DNA from: Enterobacter kobei
GTDB taxonomy: Bacteria > Pseudomonadota > Gammaproteobacteria > Enterobacterales > Enterobacteriaceae
Direction: 5' to 3'
NCBI RefSeq assembly: GCF_018323985.1
Contig: NZ_AP024590.1
Span: forward strand, 992,001-1,056,000
DNA length: 64,000 nt
Numbering within the stretch: position 1 is the first letter of the stretch; every line of letters starts with the position of its first letter. Shown here piece by piece: positions 53,642 through 61,945 of this stretch. Below the pieces are notes generated by a model. That model saw only the letters and a program-made list of their open reading frames with translations, made no database searches and was not told where the DNA came from. The position numbers were made by a program, and so were the translations under genes.

Positions 53642-54886
53642 TCATGATGCAGACTTTACCTGCGGCGTATTTTCCAGCTGGCGGATCGACGGTGTAAAGC
53701 AGGCGGCAACCGTTGCGATAACAATAGCCGTACCCGAGGCCAGTAACACATTGCTGGTGCCGTAGGTCGCCGCCAGCGGACCCGCCGCCAGTTCGCCCAC
53801 CGGAATGGCAACAAACGAACCCAGGGCATCATAAGCGTATACGCGGGCAAGCCTGTCCGGCGGAATATGCGTCTGTAACGATTGCGCCCACGCCACGCCA
53901 AATAATCCAAAGCCGGCACCCGCCAGCAAAAATGCCGCCATCAGCAGCGCAGGTGAGGGCAGCAGGCTGAGCAACGCTACCGGCAGCGCACACAGGGTGG
54001 TCAGTATCACGCCGATAAACAGATCACGCCGTGGCCGCCAGCGAAGCGCGATAACTGACCCGACGATCAGGCCGATGCTTTGCGCGGCGATAATAAATCC
54101 CCAGTTTGCCCGTCCAAAAGTGGCATCAGCCACTACCGGACCGAGCACCATTACGATGCCGCTGAACGCCGCGTTAACGATGGCAAACTGTGCCACAATC
54201 GCCCAGACCCAGGAGCGGGCAATGAACTCATTCCAGCCGTCGCGCAGATCCTGCAAAATATTCGATGGCGCGACTTCAGCGGGTTGCGCGGCGACGCGGG
54301 TCAACAAATATAACGGCGCGGAGGCTGCAAACCCCAGCGCATCTACCGCCAGCCCCCAGCCTGGACCCGTCGTGCTGGTCAGCATGCCGCCCAGCGAGGC
54401 GCCGATCACCGTACCGCCGTAAATCCCCAACTGGATAAGGGCGTTAGCTTCGCGAAGCACAGGTGCGGGCACCGTTTGCGGCACCATAGCGGAAGACGCA
54501 GGAAGCGCGATGCCAGCTGCCGCGCCGTTAATCGATCCCAGCACCACCAGTAGCGTGAGCGTGGCCGATCCATCCAGCACTAGCCATGCTACCAGCCCCT
54601 GTGACAGGGCAGCCACTACCGAGGAGGAGACCAGCACCATGCTGCGGGAGTAACGATCCGCCAGCACGCCGCCAATCAGCAGAAAGGCAACGTTAAACAG
54701 CGAACGTGCCGCCACGACGATCCCAAGCTCCGTGGCAGTGCCGCTCATATCCAGCACCGCAAATGCCAGCGCAATGGGGGCGATGCCGTTACCTAATACC
54801 GTAAGCAGGCGTGCGAAAAACAAATTTCGAAACGGCGCGTAAGAGAAAGCCCGTCTGGAAGGCGGCGCGTGACGCAGCGCCGTCAT
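53642..54886 (-). CDS. MFS transporter, EntS/MFS_3-like exporter
   Basis: A 414-residue inner-membrane protein with about 12 membrane segments. The MFS loop motif appears as GGVLADRYSRSMVLV after helix 2. Overall pattern (FRNLFFARLLTVLGNGIAPIALAFAVLDMSGTA) fits the MFS_3 group that includes the enterobactin exporter EntS and many drug-efflux proteins. No adjacent biosynthetic gene shows its substrate. The ribosome-binding site is weak (CGGAAATAACCC). Confidence 0.85.
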   Translation of the reverse strand: MTALRHAPPSRRAFSYAPFRNLFFARLLTVLGNGIAPIALAFAVLDMSGTATELGIVVAARSLFNVAFLLIGGVLADRYSRSMVLVSSSVVAALSQGLVAWLVLDGSATLTLLVVLGSINGAAAGIALPASSAMVPQTVPAPVLREANALIQLGIYGGTVIGASLGGMLTSTTGPGWGLAVDALGFAASAPLYLLTRVAAQPAEVAPSNILQDLRDGWNEFIARSWVWAIVAQFAIVNAAFSGIVMVLGPVVADATFGRANWGFIIAAQSIGLIVGSVIALRWRPRRDLFIGVILTTLCALPVALLSLLPSPALLMAAFLLAGAGFGLFGVAWAQSLQTHIPPDRLARVYAYDALGSFVAIPVGELAAGPLAATYGTSNVLLASGTAIVIATVAACFTPSIRQLENTPQVKSAS

Positions 54887-55005
54887 GGGTTATTTCCGGC
54901 AGCGTAACGCTGGTCAGAACGCGCGATAATGCTCGCAGCACGCATAGTGATGTCCTCTGATATGCCAATGACTTACCCGGAATAAGTGGGTAAAAGCGCA
55001 TTACA

Positions 55006-55245
55006 CTACTCTGCACAGGGGCGAATGATCAACTGCCCAAATTCGACCGTCACCGAGACGGCGACGCCCGTGGGAAAGCCCGCTTCGGCAAGCCAGTTGC
55101 CTTGCAGGGACAAACTGGGATGCACGCTGTAGCGGCGTGGTATTTTGGTTTTGCGCTCTTCATGACGCCTGCGCACATAGCCCACCGTGATACGGCGCAT
55201 GGCTTTCGACACTTTCACCTCTGAGGTTAAAGATTTCCCGGTCAT
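55006..55245 (-). CDS. SymE-like toxin of a type I toxin-antitoxin system
   Basis: A 79-residue basic protein with the SymE/AbrB-like core: AMRRITVGYVRRRHEERK, then IPRRYSVHPSLSLQGNWLAEAGFPTG, then VSVTVEFGQLIIRP. E. coli SymE is 113 residues; this one has the core but lacks the C-terminal extension. The ribosome-binding site AAAGGAGAGGAAT is strong. In E. coli the toxin mRNA is silenced by the antisense RNA SymR and by LexA; any antisense RNA here would be read on the + strand across 55200-55300 but I cannot demonstrate it. Confidence 0.75.
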   Translation of the reverse strand: MTGKSLTSEVKVSKAMRRITVGYVRRRHEERKTKIPRRYSVHPSLSLQGNWLAEAGFPTGVAVSVTVEFGQLIIRPCAE

Positions 55246-55497
55246 ATTCCTCTCCTTTGTCGCTTAACGGCGATTGAAAACTGCCCTGAATCACTGTTTA
55301 AATTAACAGTATGCTACCTTAAGGCAAGGGGAGGAATTGCGAGGCGGCTTCCAGATATACACTGCAATAAAAGCAACGCTTTTCACTCACTGAAGAATAT
55401 ATCGTGAAATACGCTTTTCCTTATTTTCCTCATGCAAAAGTGTGAGTAGATTTATTTATATGTCTTATATTTAAAGGACAATTCACGAGGGACGCCG

Positions 55498-56463
55498 ATG
55501 AACATACCCGCACTGCCCGCCAATGAAACTGAACGCCTCAAATCACTCTATATGATGGATTTGCTGGACAGAAAAGATGATGAGCGTTTATCTCGTCTCA
55601 CTCGGGTTGCAAAGGCGACGTTTAACGTTCCCATTGCGCTGATCTCACTGCTGGATCGCGATCGACAGTGGCTGATATCGCCAATCAATGAAAATTTGCG
55701 GCAAACGTCGCGTAATGTTTCCTTTTGCGCCCATGCCATTTTGTTGCAGGGAATATTAATCGTCAAAGATGCCCAAAAGGATCAGCGTTTCGCCAATAAC
55801 CCTTACGTGACCGGCGCGCCCTTTGTGCGTTTTTATGCTGGTTGCCCGGTGCATTTACCAGATGGTTCGATTGCTGGTACGATTTGTATTATTGATACAA
55901 AGCCCCGTGAATTCAGTTCTGACGAGATTAATTTGCTGCTCGATCTGGGTGCGGTGGTGGAAGATGAATTTCTGATCATCAGTCAGGCGATGACCGACAA
56001 GTTAACCGATCTGCCTAACCGCCGCGGGTTTTATCGTCTGGCTGATAAACGCTTTAAAGAGATGACCAGCGCACAGACGCCGTTCAGCCTGCTCTATTTC
56101 GTGGTGGACAACTTACAGTCGATTAACGATATCTGGGGACATGCGGAAGGGGATAATGTGCTGCGCGGATTTGCCCGCAGCCTTGGCAGCTGTGCGCATA
56201 AAGAGGATATTTGTGGCCGGGTAGACGGCAGCGCATTTGCCGTATTGTTGCAGCATAAAAACGACCATGATGCCGATGCGTTTCTGTTCAAACTGCAAAC
56301 TAAAATCGATGAGTTTAATCTCAATGCTGAGCATAAATATCACATCAATTATGCCTACGGTCTGCTGGAAAATAATGCAGAGAAATACAGCGATATTATT
56401 GAAATGCTGGATGACAGCGATACGGTAATGTACTCAGAACACCGTAAGAAAAAACATCGGTAA
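55498..56463 (+). CDS. GAF sensor protein with a degenerate GGDEF domain
   Basis: A 321-residue soluble protein. The GAF domain covers about 20-150 (ALISLLDRDRQWLIS, SFCAHAIL, FYAGCPV). The GGDEF-type domain follows at about 165-315: it opens with KLTDLPNRRGFYRLAD as in real diguanylate cyclases, but the active-site GG(D/E)EF is replaced by VDGSAF. Cyclic-di-GMP synthesis is therefore not expected; GTP sensing or protein docking is more likely. It converges, 8 bp apart, on an EAL-HDOD gene that is also degenerate. Confidence 0.88.
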   Translation: MNIPALPANETERLKSLYMMDLLDRKDDERLSRLTRVAKATFNVPIALISLLDRDRQWLISPINENLRQTSRNVSFCAHAILLQGILIVKDAQKDQRFANNPYVTGAPFVRFYAGCPVHLPDGSIAGTICIIDTKPREFSSDEINLLLDLGAVVEDEFLIISQAMTDKLTDLPNRRGFYRLADKRFKEMTSAQTPFSLLYFVVDNLQSINDIWGHAEGDNVLRGFARSLGSCAHKEDICGRVDGSAFAVLLQHKNDHDADAFLFKLQTKIDEFNLNAEHKYHINYAYGLLENNAEKYSDIIEMLDDSDTVMYSEHRKKKHR

Positions 56464-56471
56464 TACAGGCA

Positions 56472-57743
56472 TTAACGCCAGCGCGGGGCGCGGGCAAGAC
56501 CGGTTTTCGCAGGCTTGCCGATGGGCATTTCATCTGCCCATTTGGTGGCCTCAGTGATCATTTCGGCGACAATGCCGCGCGTCAGCCCGACCTTTTTCGC
56601 TTCCAGACTTGCCTCTTCCCACTGGCGGTTCTCATACAGTTGCGCCAGATTCACCAGTTGATAGAGCATGCCCTTGCGCTCCTGTAACGCAATGCGCACG
56701 TCGGCGGAAATCACCACCTGTTCAATCAGTTCTTCCTGGGGAATTTCCAGGATCACATCCAGCAGGGAAAACAGCCCGACCATAAACGCGTCGTTTGAGG
56801 AGTGAATGCCCAGTAGACGGTTGGCCGCTAATTCACAGAAGCGGGCGCGGATCAGGCTTAAATAATAGATCTCATTGGTATTGGCGCTGTTAAATGATGT
56901 GAGACAGGCGACCAGCACAAAGCGGCGCAGCTCAGTAACACCCAGATAAACCACAATATCTTTAATCGACTGGCTGCGGCTGCCGCGAATGCCACGTGCA
57001 TTGTATAAAATGTTTTGCGCATAACGCATGATTTTGAACGACAGTGCAATATCACGCTTAAGTAATTCTTCAATCTGGATCAGATCCGGGGATTCGGCGT
57101 TCACTTCCTGGATCAATTTCAGCGCAATAATCTGGTTCTGAATAATTTTTTTGCTTTTGAAAATGACCGGCTTGCTGAAAAAATGCCCCTGAAAGAGAGT
57201 GAAGCCCATATTTTTACAGGTTTCGAATTCCTCGATGGTTTCTACTTTTTCTGCCAGGAAGCGGGTTTCACCGAGCATAGTGCGGTGGTGCAAAATATAG
57301 GACTGGATCTCCTGCAAGGTACTTTCACGCACGTCGAATTTAATAATGTGCACGAAGGGAAGAAAAGCGTTCCAGTTATCGCTCAGGGAAAAATCATCCA
57401 GTGCGATGCGAAAACCTTTCTTGTGCAGCTGCTTAACGGATTCCAGCAGGCGCGGATTAGGCTCAGCCGTCTCCAGAATTTCGATAATCACCCGATCTTT
57501 GGGCAAGGTTTCTGCCAGCCCTTTAATCAGCAGTTCATAGGGAAAGTTAACAAATACCGCGCTGGCCGCGCTCTGCCGGTCAGTCGGGACGCCGAGGAAT
57601 TGTTCTTCAATAAGCTGGGCGGTCGCGTGTTCAGGCGAAACATTGGGAAACTGGTTGGTCATGCTATCTCTGAAGAGCAGCTCATACCCGAAGGTATTGA
57701 GATTTTCATCAAAAATGGCCTGCCTTGCGACAAAAGAAAACAT
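56472..57743 (-). CDS. EAL-HDOD (YuxH-like) signalling protein, degenerate EAL
   Basis: A 423-residue protein. N-terminal EAL-like domain, about 1-200: the EAL motif itself reads ELL in GYELLFRD; downstream motifs include IIEILET, IALDDF and GFTLFQGHFFSKP, so the fold is kept but key catalytic residues are altered. C-terminal HDOD domain, about 200-400 (LIQIEELLKRDIALSFKIMRYAQN). Related proteins are c-di-GMP effectors or partners controlling motility rather than phosphodiesterases. It lies 209 bp downstream of sitD on the same strand. Confidence 0.9.
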   Translation of the reverse strand: MFSFVARQAIFDENLNTFGYELLFRDSMTNQFPNVSPEHATAQLIEEQFLGVPTDRQSAASAVFVNFPYELLIKGLAETLPKDRVIIEILETAEPNPRLLESVKQLHKKGFRIALDDFSLSDNWNAFLPFVHIIKFDVRESTLQEIQSYILHHRTMLGETRFLAEKVETIEEFETCKNMGFTLFQGHFFSKPVIFKSKKIIQNQIIALKLIQEVNAESPDLIQIEELLKRDIALSFKIMRYAQNILYNARGIRGSRSQSIKDIVVYLGVTELRRFVLVACLTSFNSANTNEIYYLSLIRARFCELAANRLLGIHSSNDAFMVGLFSLLDVILEIPQEELIEQVVISADVRIALQERKGMLYQLVNLAQLYENRQWEEASLEAKKVGLTRGIVAEMITEATKWADEMPIGKPAKTGLARAPRWR

Positions 57744-57952
57744 TCTCCATCCTCACCCGTAACCACAGTTAGTCGCTGAAAAAATCCACAACCAATTTAA
57801 GTTTAAGACAGGCGCCATTTTGCTGCCTGCTGACGTCATTTGTAAAGTTTAGTCACAGTAAGTTGATGAGTTTTTTATCGTTTTAAAACAATAAATTGAC
57901 ATTAATAACGTTTTTGCCCTGCCGGTGGCGTCTGGCGCGCGCCGGCTGAGGC

Positions 57953-58774
57953 TTAATTCAGGGCTGTCGCCCGGCGATCCCGCCAGCCTGCCACGATAAA
58001 CGCGAGGATAAAGACGACGGTGAAGAGTACCACAATGGTTGGCGCGGGGGCGCTGTCGATCCAGAAAGAGAGATATACGCCTGCAAAAGAGACGACCGCG
58101 GCAAGTATCACCGCCAGCCACAGGGCATGGGCGAAACGTCGCGTCAGCAGTACGGCGACCGCGCCGGGGGCGATAAGCAATGAAATCGACAGAATAATGC
58201 CCACGGATTTCAGCGTGGCAACAATGGTGAGGGCGATCATGCACAGCAGACCGTAGTGCAGTAAACCGGTATTCAGCCCGCTGGCTTTCGCCTGCTGCGC
58301 ATCAAAGGCGTGCAGTAAAAAATCCCTCCATTTTACCAGCATCACCAGTGCCACCCCGGCGGCGATCACACTGCTTTGCACGATGTCGGCTACCGCCACG
58401 CCCAGCATATCGCCAAATAAAATATGGTCGAGATGCACTTCCGACTGGATAGAAATATAGAGGATCAGCCCCGCGCCAAACATGCCGGAGAAGACAATGC
58501 CCATCAAGGTATCGCGCTTGATGCGGCTGTTATCGTCAAGATAACCGGTGGCGATGGCGCAAAACAGCCCGGCAATAAACGCGCCGATGGCGACCGGAAT
58601 ACCGATAATCCATGCGATCACCACCCCGGGAAAGACGGCGTGACTCATGGCGTCACCCATCAGCGCCCAGCCTTTCAGCACCAGAAATACCGACAGCAGG
58701 GCGCAGGGCACGGCGACAATCACTGAGATCGCCAGCGCGTTGACCATAAAATTAAACTGGAAAGGTTCAAACAT
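57953..58774 (-). CDS. sitD: Manganese/iron ABC transporter permease SitD
   Basis: Second permease of the SitABCD metal importer, 273 residues, eight or so membrane segments. The ABC-3 family signature GDAMSHAVFPGVVIAW is near residue 36. It overlaps sitC by one base, so the operon is tightly coupled. C-terminal DRRATALN ends the protein. Confidence 0.95.
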   Translation of the reverse strand: MFEPFQFNFMVNALAISVIVAVPCALLSVFLVLKGWALMGDAMSHAVFPGVVIAWIIGIPVAIGAFIAGLFCAIATGYLDDNSRIKRDTLMGIVFSGMFGAGLILYISIQSEVHLDHILFGDMLGVAVADIVQSSVIAAGVALVMLVKWRDFLLHAFDAQQAKASGLNTGLLHYGLLCMIALTIVATLKSVGIILSISLLIAPGAVAVLLTRRFAHALWLAVILAAVVSFAGVYLSFWIDSAPAPTIVVLFTVVFILAFIVAGWRDRRATALN

Positions 58775-59631
58775 TATGCCGCCTCCTGGCTGGAGAGCCG
58801 CGCCCGGCGGCGGTTCGCCAGCAGTCCATGTTTCGGTGCAAAGACAAAGGCCAGCAGAAACAGCAGCGTTTGCGCCACCACGATAATGCCGCCCGTGGCG
58901 CCGTCGAGGTAATAGCTAACCCACGCGCCGAGAAAGCTGGTGACACTGCCAATCGCCACCGCAATCATCAGCAGGCGGGGGAAGCGGTCAGTGAGCAGCC
59001 ACGCGGTCGCACCAGGCGTCACCACTAGGCAGATCACCAGAAACGCCCCCACCGTTTGTAGCGCGGCGACGGTCGACACCGACAGCAGCGTAAAGAACAG
59101 CAGCTTCAGACGCGCCGGATTCAGACCTATAGAACGGGCATGGTTCTCATCAAAAAAGGTCACCATCAGGTCTTTCCATTTCAGAAACAGAATAACCAGC
59201 GAGACGATGCCGATAATGGCGAGCTGGATAACATCTTCCGGCGCAATCGCCAGAATATTGCCCAGCACGATGGTCTGAATATTTACCGAGGTGGGATTGA
59301 GCGACACCATAAACAGGCCGATGCCGAAAAACGACGAGAAAATGAGGCCGATAATGGCGTCCTCTTTTAGCCGCGAACGCTGATTGAGAAACAGCATCGC
59401 CCCGGCCGCCAGCCCGCCGGATAAAAATGCACCGAGCGAGAAGGGCAGGCCGAGCATATAGGCCCCGGCAACGCCTGGCACAATAGAGTGGGAGAGTGCA
59501 TCGCCGATCAGCGACCAGCCTTTAAGCATCAAGTAGCAGGATAAAAACGCGCACACGCCGCCCACCAGCGCCGATACCCACATGGCGTTAAGCATATATT
59601 CGTAGCCGAACGGCTCCAGCATCCAGTTCAC
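58774..59631 (-). CDS. sitC: Manganese/iron ABC transporter permease SitC
   Basis: First permease of the Sit importer, 285 residues. It carries the ABC-3 signature [16 protein letters not shown] and is a paralog of SitD. It overlaps sitB by four bases and sitD by one. Confidence 0.95.
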   Translation of the reverse strand: MNWMLEPFGYEYMLNAMWVSALVGGVCAFLSCYLMLKGWSLIGDALSHSIVPGVAGAYMLGLPFSLGAFLSGGLAAGAMLFLNQRSRLKEDAIIGLIFSSFFGIGLFMVSLNPTSVNIQTIVLGNILAIAPEDVIQLAIIGIVSLVILFLKWKDLMVTFFDENHARSIGLNPARLKLLFFTLLSVSTVAALQTVGAFLVICLVVTPGATAWLLTDRFPRLLMIAVAIGSVTSFLGAWVSYYLDGATGGIIVVAQTLLFLLAFVFAPKHGLLANRRRARLSSQEAA

Positions 59632-60467
59632 GGCAGCTCTCCTTCGGCAGGAGAACGGCGGGAAATAAAGGGCCGCTCATCATCGGTAATAATGTGTTTT
59701 TCGCCGCCGCTGAGCACCACATGACGCAGCACGCCGCTGAACGCCTGCTCCAGGTTTTCTGCGGTGAATGTGGTTTCCGTCGGCCCGCTCGCCAGCACAG
59801 TACCTTTCACCATCACCGTGTAATCGCAGAAGTCGGTCACCGAGCCTAAATTGTGCGTCGACACCAGCATGGTGCGGCCTTCGTCACGCAGTTCGCGCAG
59901 CAGTTCGATAATCTTTGCTTCGGTCTGCACATCCACGCCGGTAAAGGGTTCATCCAGCAGAATGACCTGGCCGTCCTGGGCGATGGCGCGGGCGAGAAAC
60001 ACCCGCTTTTTCTGCCCGCCGGACAGTTCGCCAATCTGGCGATGACGAAATTCCAGCATCCCCACACGCGCCAGCGCAGCGTCCACAGCCTGATGATCCT
60101 GCGCTTTTGCCCGGCGCAGCATCCCCATATGCCCGTAACGACCCATCATGACCACGTCTTCCACCAGCACCGGAAACGACCAGTCCACCTCTTCGGCCTG
60201 CGGCACATACGACACCAGATTCTCCCGCAGCGCCTGTTTGACCGGACGCTGGAGGATGGCGATCTCACCGTGAGCCAGCCGTACAAAGCCCATCAGCGCC
60301 TTAAACAGAGTGGATTTTCCCGAGCCATTAATGCCCACCAGCGCGGCAATAGAGCCGCGCGGTACGCTAAAACTCGCGTCGCGCAGGGCAGTGTGGCCGT
60401 TGCGATAGGTGACGGTCACCTGCTCAATCGTCAGCCCCGGCGGGAAAAGTTGTGCTGAGTTAGTCAT
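59628..60467 (-). CDS. sitB: Manganese/iron ABC transporter ATPase SitB
   Basis: Cytoplasmic ATPase driving the Sit importer, 279 residues. Walker A is GINGSGKST, the Q-loop [12 protein letters not shown], signature LSGGQKKRV, Walker [13 protein letters not shown] and the H-loop STHNLG. The C-terminal 50 residues include [10 protein letters not shown]. It overlaps sitA by four bases. Confidence 0.96.
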   Translation of the reverse strand: MTNSAQLFPPGLTIEQVTVTYRNGHTALRDASFSVPRGSIAALVGINGSGKSTLFKALMGFVRLAHGEIAILQRPVKQALRENLVSYVPQAEEVDWSFPVLVEDVVMMGRYGHMGMLRRAKAQDHQAVDAALARVGMLEFRHRQIGELSGGQKKRVFLARAIAQDGQVILLDEPFTGVDVQTEAKIIELLRELRDEGRTMLVSTHNLGSVTDFCDYTVMVKGTVLASGPTETTFTAENLEQAFSGVLRHVVLSGGEKHIITDDERPFISRRSPAEGELP

Positions 60468-61381
60468 TTCTGCGCCTCCACACCCTGCTGAATGCCTTTC
60501 ACCAGCGTTTCACTGGTCACGCGCAGCAGATCGAGAAAGGTCGGCACCGGGCCACCGGCAGCACTGAGGGAGTCAACGTACAGCACGCCGCCATACAGCG
60601 CGCCGGTTTCCCGCGCCACCTGCTTCGCTGGTTTATCCGATACCGTACTTTCGCTGAATACCACCGGAATGTGATTCTTGTTAATCGCGTCGATCACTTT
60701 ACGCACCTGCTGCGGGGTACCCTGCTGATCGGCGTTGATCGGCCACAGATACAGCTCTTTTAGGCCATAATCCCGCGCCAGATAAGAGAACGCCCCCTCG
60801 CTGGTCACCAGCCAGCGTTTGTCTGCAGGTAGTGTGTCGAGCTGTGCACGCACCGGAGCAAGCGTGGCCTGGATCTTCGCTTTATAGGCATCGGCATTGT
60901 GCTGGTAGGTCTGTGCATTCGCAGGATCGTATTTCACCAGCGCATCGCGAATGTTATCCACGTAGATCAGCGCGTTTTCGGCAGACATCCACGCATGAGG
61001 GTTAGGTTTACCGTTATAGGGGCCTTCGCTGATGCCCATCGGTTTCACGCCCTTCGACACCACCACATCCGGCACGCCCGACAGATGCTGATAAAAACGC
61101 GCGAACCACAATTCCAGATTCAGACCATTTGAGAGGATCAGCTGCGCCCCTTGCGCGCGTTTAATGTCGCCAGGGGTGGGCTGATATTCATGGATTTCTG
61201 CTCCCGGTTTGGTGATCGAACTCACCTCTGCCGCATCCCCCGCCACGTTTTGCGCCATATCAGCGATCACGGTGAAGGTGGTGATGACTTTAAATTTCTC
61301 TGTAGCCTGCGCAGGGGACAGGGCAAACAGCGAAACAAGTGCAGCGGCAAGCAGTAATCTCAGGCGTGGCAAGTGCGGCAT
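60464..61381 (-). CDS. sitA: Periplasmic manganese/iron-binding protein SitA
   Basis: Cluster A-I substrate-binding protein, 305 residues. A signal peptide ends at SPAQA, about residue 26, with no lipobox cysteine. Metal ligands are expected in EIHEYQPTP (His), NPHAWMS (His), the Glu of VTSEGAF and an Asp near the C-terminus. Start ATG at 61381 has AGGG seven bases upstream; an in-frame ATG at 61393 would lengthen the protein by four residues. First gene of sitABCD; MntR box just upstream. Confidence 0.95.
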   Translation of the reverse strand: MPHLPRLRLLLAAALVSLFALSPAQATEKFKVITTFTVIADMAQNVAGDAAEVSSITKPGAEIHEYQPTPGDIKRAQGAQLILSNGLNLELWFARFYQHLSGVPDVVVSKGVKPMGISEGPYNGKPNPHAWMSAENALIYVDNIRDALVKYDPANAQTYQHNADAYKAKIQATLAPVRAQLDTLPADKRWLVTSEGAFSYLARDYGLKELYLWPINADQQGTPQQVRKVIDAINKNHIPVVFSESTVSDKPAKQVARETGALYGGVLYVDSLSAAGGPVPTFLDLLRVTSETLVKGIQQGVEAQK

Positions 61382-61417
61382 GGTATCCCTCATGATGGCG
61401 TGGTTAATAATACAGCG

Positions 61418-61437
61418 AATATAGCCTTTGCTATGTT
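61418..61437 (-). promoter_or_regulatory. MntR box upstream of sitA
   Basis: On the minus strand AACATAGC-AAAG-GCTATATT nearly matches the E. coli MntR palindrome AAACATAGCAAAGGCTATGTTT. A second inverted repeat, ATAGC...GCTAT, follows at about 61438-61456. A Fur-like AT-rich sequence (GAAAATTATTCGCATTT) lies at 61465-61481. Manganese repression of sitABCD is therefore likely, iron repression possible. Confidence 0.8.
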
Positions 61438-61527
61438 ATATAGCACACGCTATAGCTGAAAGTGAAAATTATTCGCATTTAACTCAGTACCTGATAACGC
61501 ATTCCCTGTCTGGTGGGCGTCATATGA

Positions 61528-61550
61528 AAGATGTAAAATAAAAGCATCTT
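61528..61550 (+). promoter_or_regulatory. NsrR site upstream of ygbA
   Basis: AAGATG and CATCTT form an 11-1-11 type inverted repeat with AT-rich centre, the NsrR consensus. It sits about 20 bp before the ygbA start. ygbA is a known NsrR target in E. coli, so expression should rise under nitric oxide. Confidence 0.85.
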
Positions 61551-61571
61551 TATCCTCAGGAGCGCGTCCCT

Positions 61572-61916
61572 ATGTCCGTTAAACGCATCGCCCGCGAAAA
61601 ATTGACCATCCGCAAAATGATCGCCCTGTACCAGCAGCGTGCGCCCCATGCCGTGGCTGAAGCGGAACACTACGATGCGCTCTGCGCCTATGCGGAAAAA
61701 CGGCTGGATAAATGCGTCTTTGGCGAGGAAAAACCGGCGTGCAAGCAGTGCCCGGTGCACTGCTACCAGCCAGCTAAGCGTGAAGAAATGAAGGCGATTA
61801 TGCGCTGGGCGGGGCCGCGTATGCTGTGGCGACACCCGGTGCTGACGGTGCGCCATCTGATCGACGACAAACGTCCGGTGCCGGAGCTGCCGGAAAAATA
61901 CCGACCCAAAAAATAG
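61572..61916 (+). CDS. ygbA: Nitrous oxide-stimulated promoter family protein YgbA
   Basis: A 114-residue basic cytosolic protein (E. coli 117), function not settled; linked to recovery from nitric oxide stress. Its four central cysteines (KCVFGEEKPACKQCPVHCY) look like a metal or cluster site. Other blocks are ALYQQRAPHAVAEAEHYDAL and MRWAGPRMLWRHPVLTVRHLID. It lies between fhlA and mutS in E. coli; here mutS is 21 kb away. Confidence 0.93.
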   Translation: MSVKRIAREKLTIRKMIALYQQRAPHAVAEAEHYDALCAYAEKRLDKCVFGEEKPACKQCPVHCYQPAKREEMKAIMRWAGPRMLWRHPVLTVRHLIDDKRPVPELPEKYRPKK

Positions 61917-61941
61917 CCCGGCGTCTGTTCTGCCGGGCTAT
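61913..61941. terminator. Shared terminator of ygbA and fhlA
   Basis: ATAGCCCGGC and GCCGGGCTAT form a perfect 10-bp stem. It overlaps the ygbA stop codon and ends five bases before the fhlA stop on the other strand; A-rich DNA precedes it, giving a T run for the minus-strand transcript. Confidence 0.8.
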
Positions 61942-61945
61942 GCGT

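Noticed and set aside
45255..61571. Possibility of a prophage or integrative element
   Set aside because: No integrase, transposase, tRNA target, phage structural genes or flanking direct repeats were seen.
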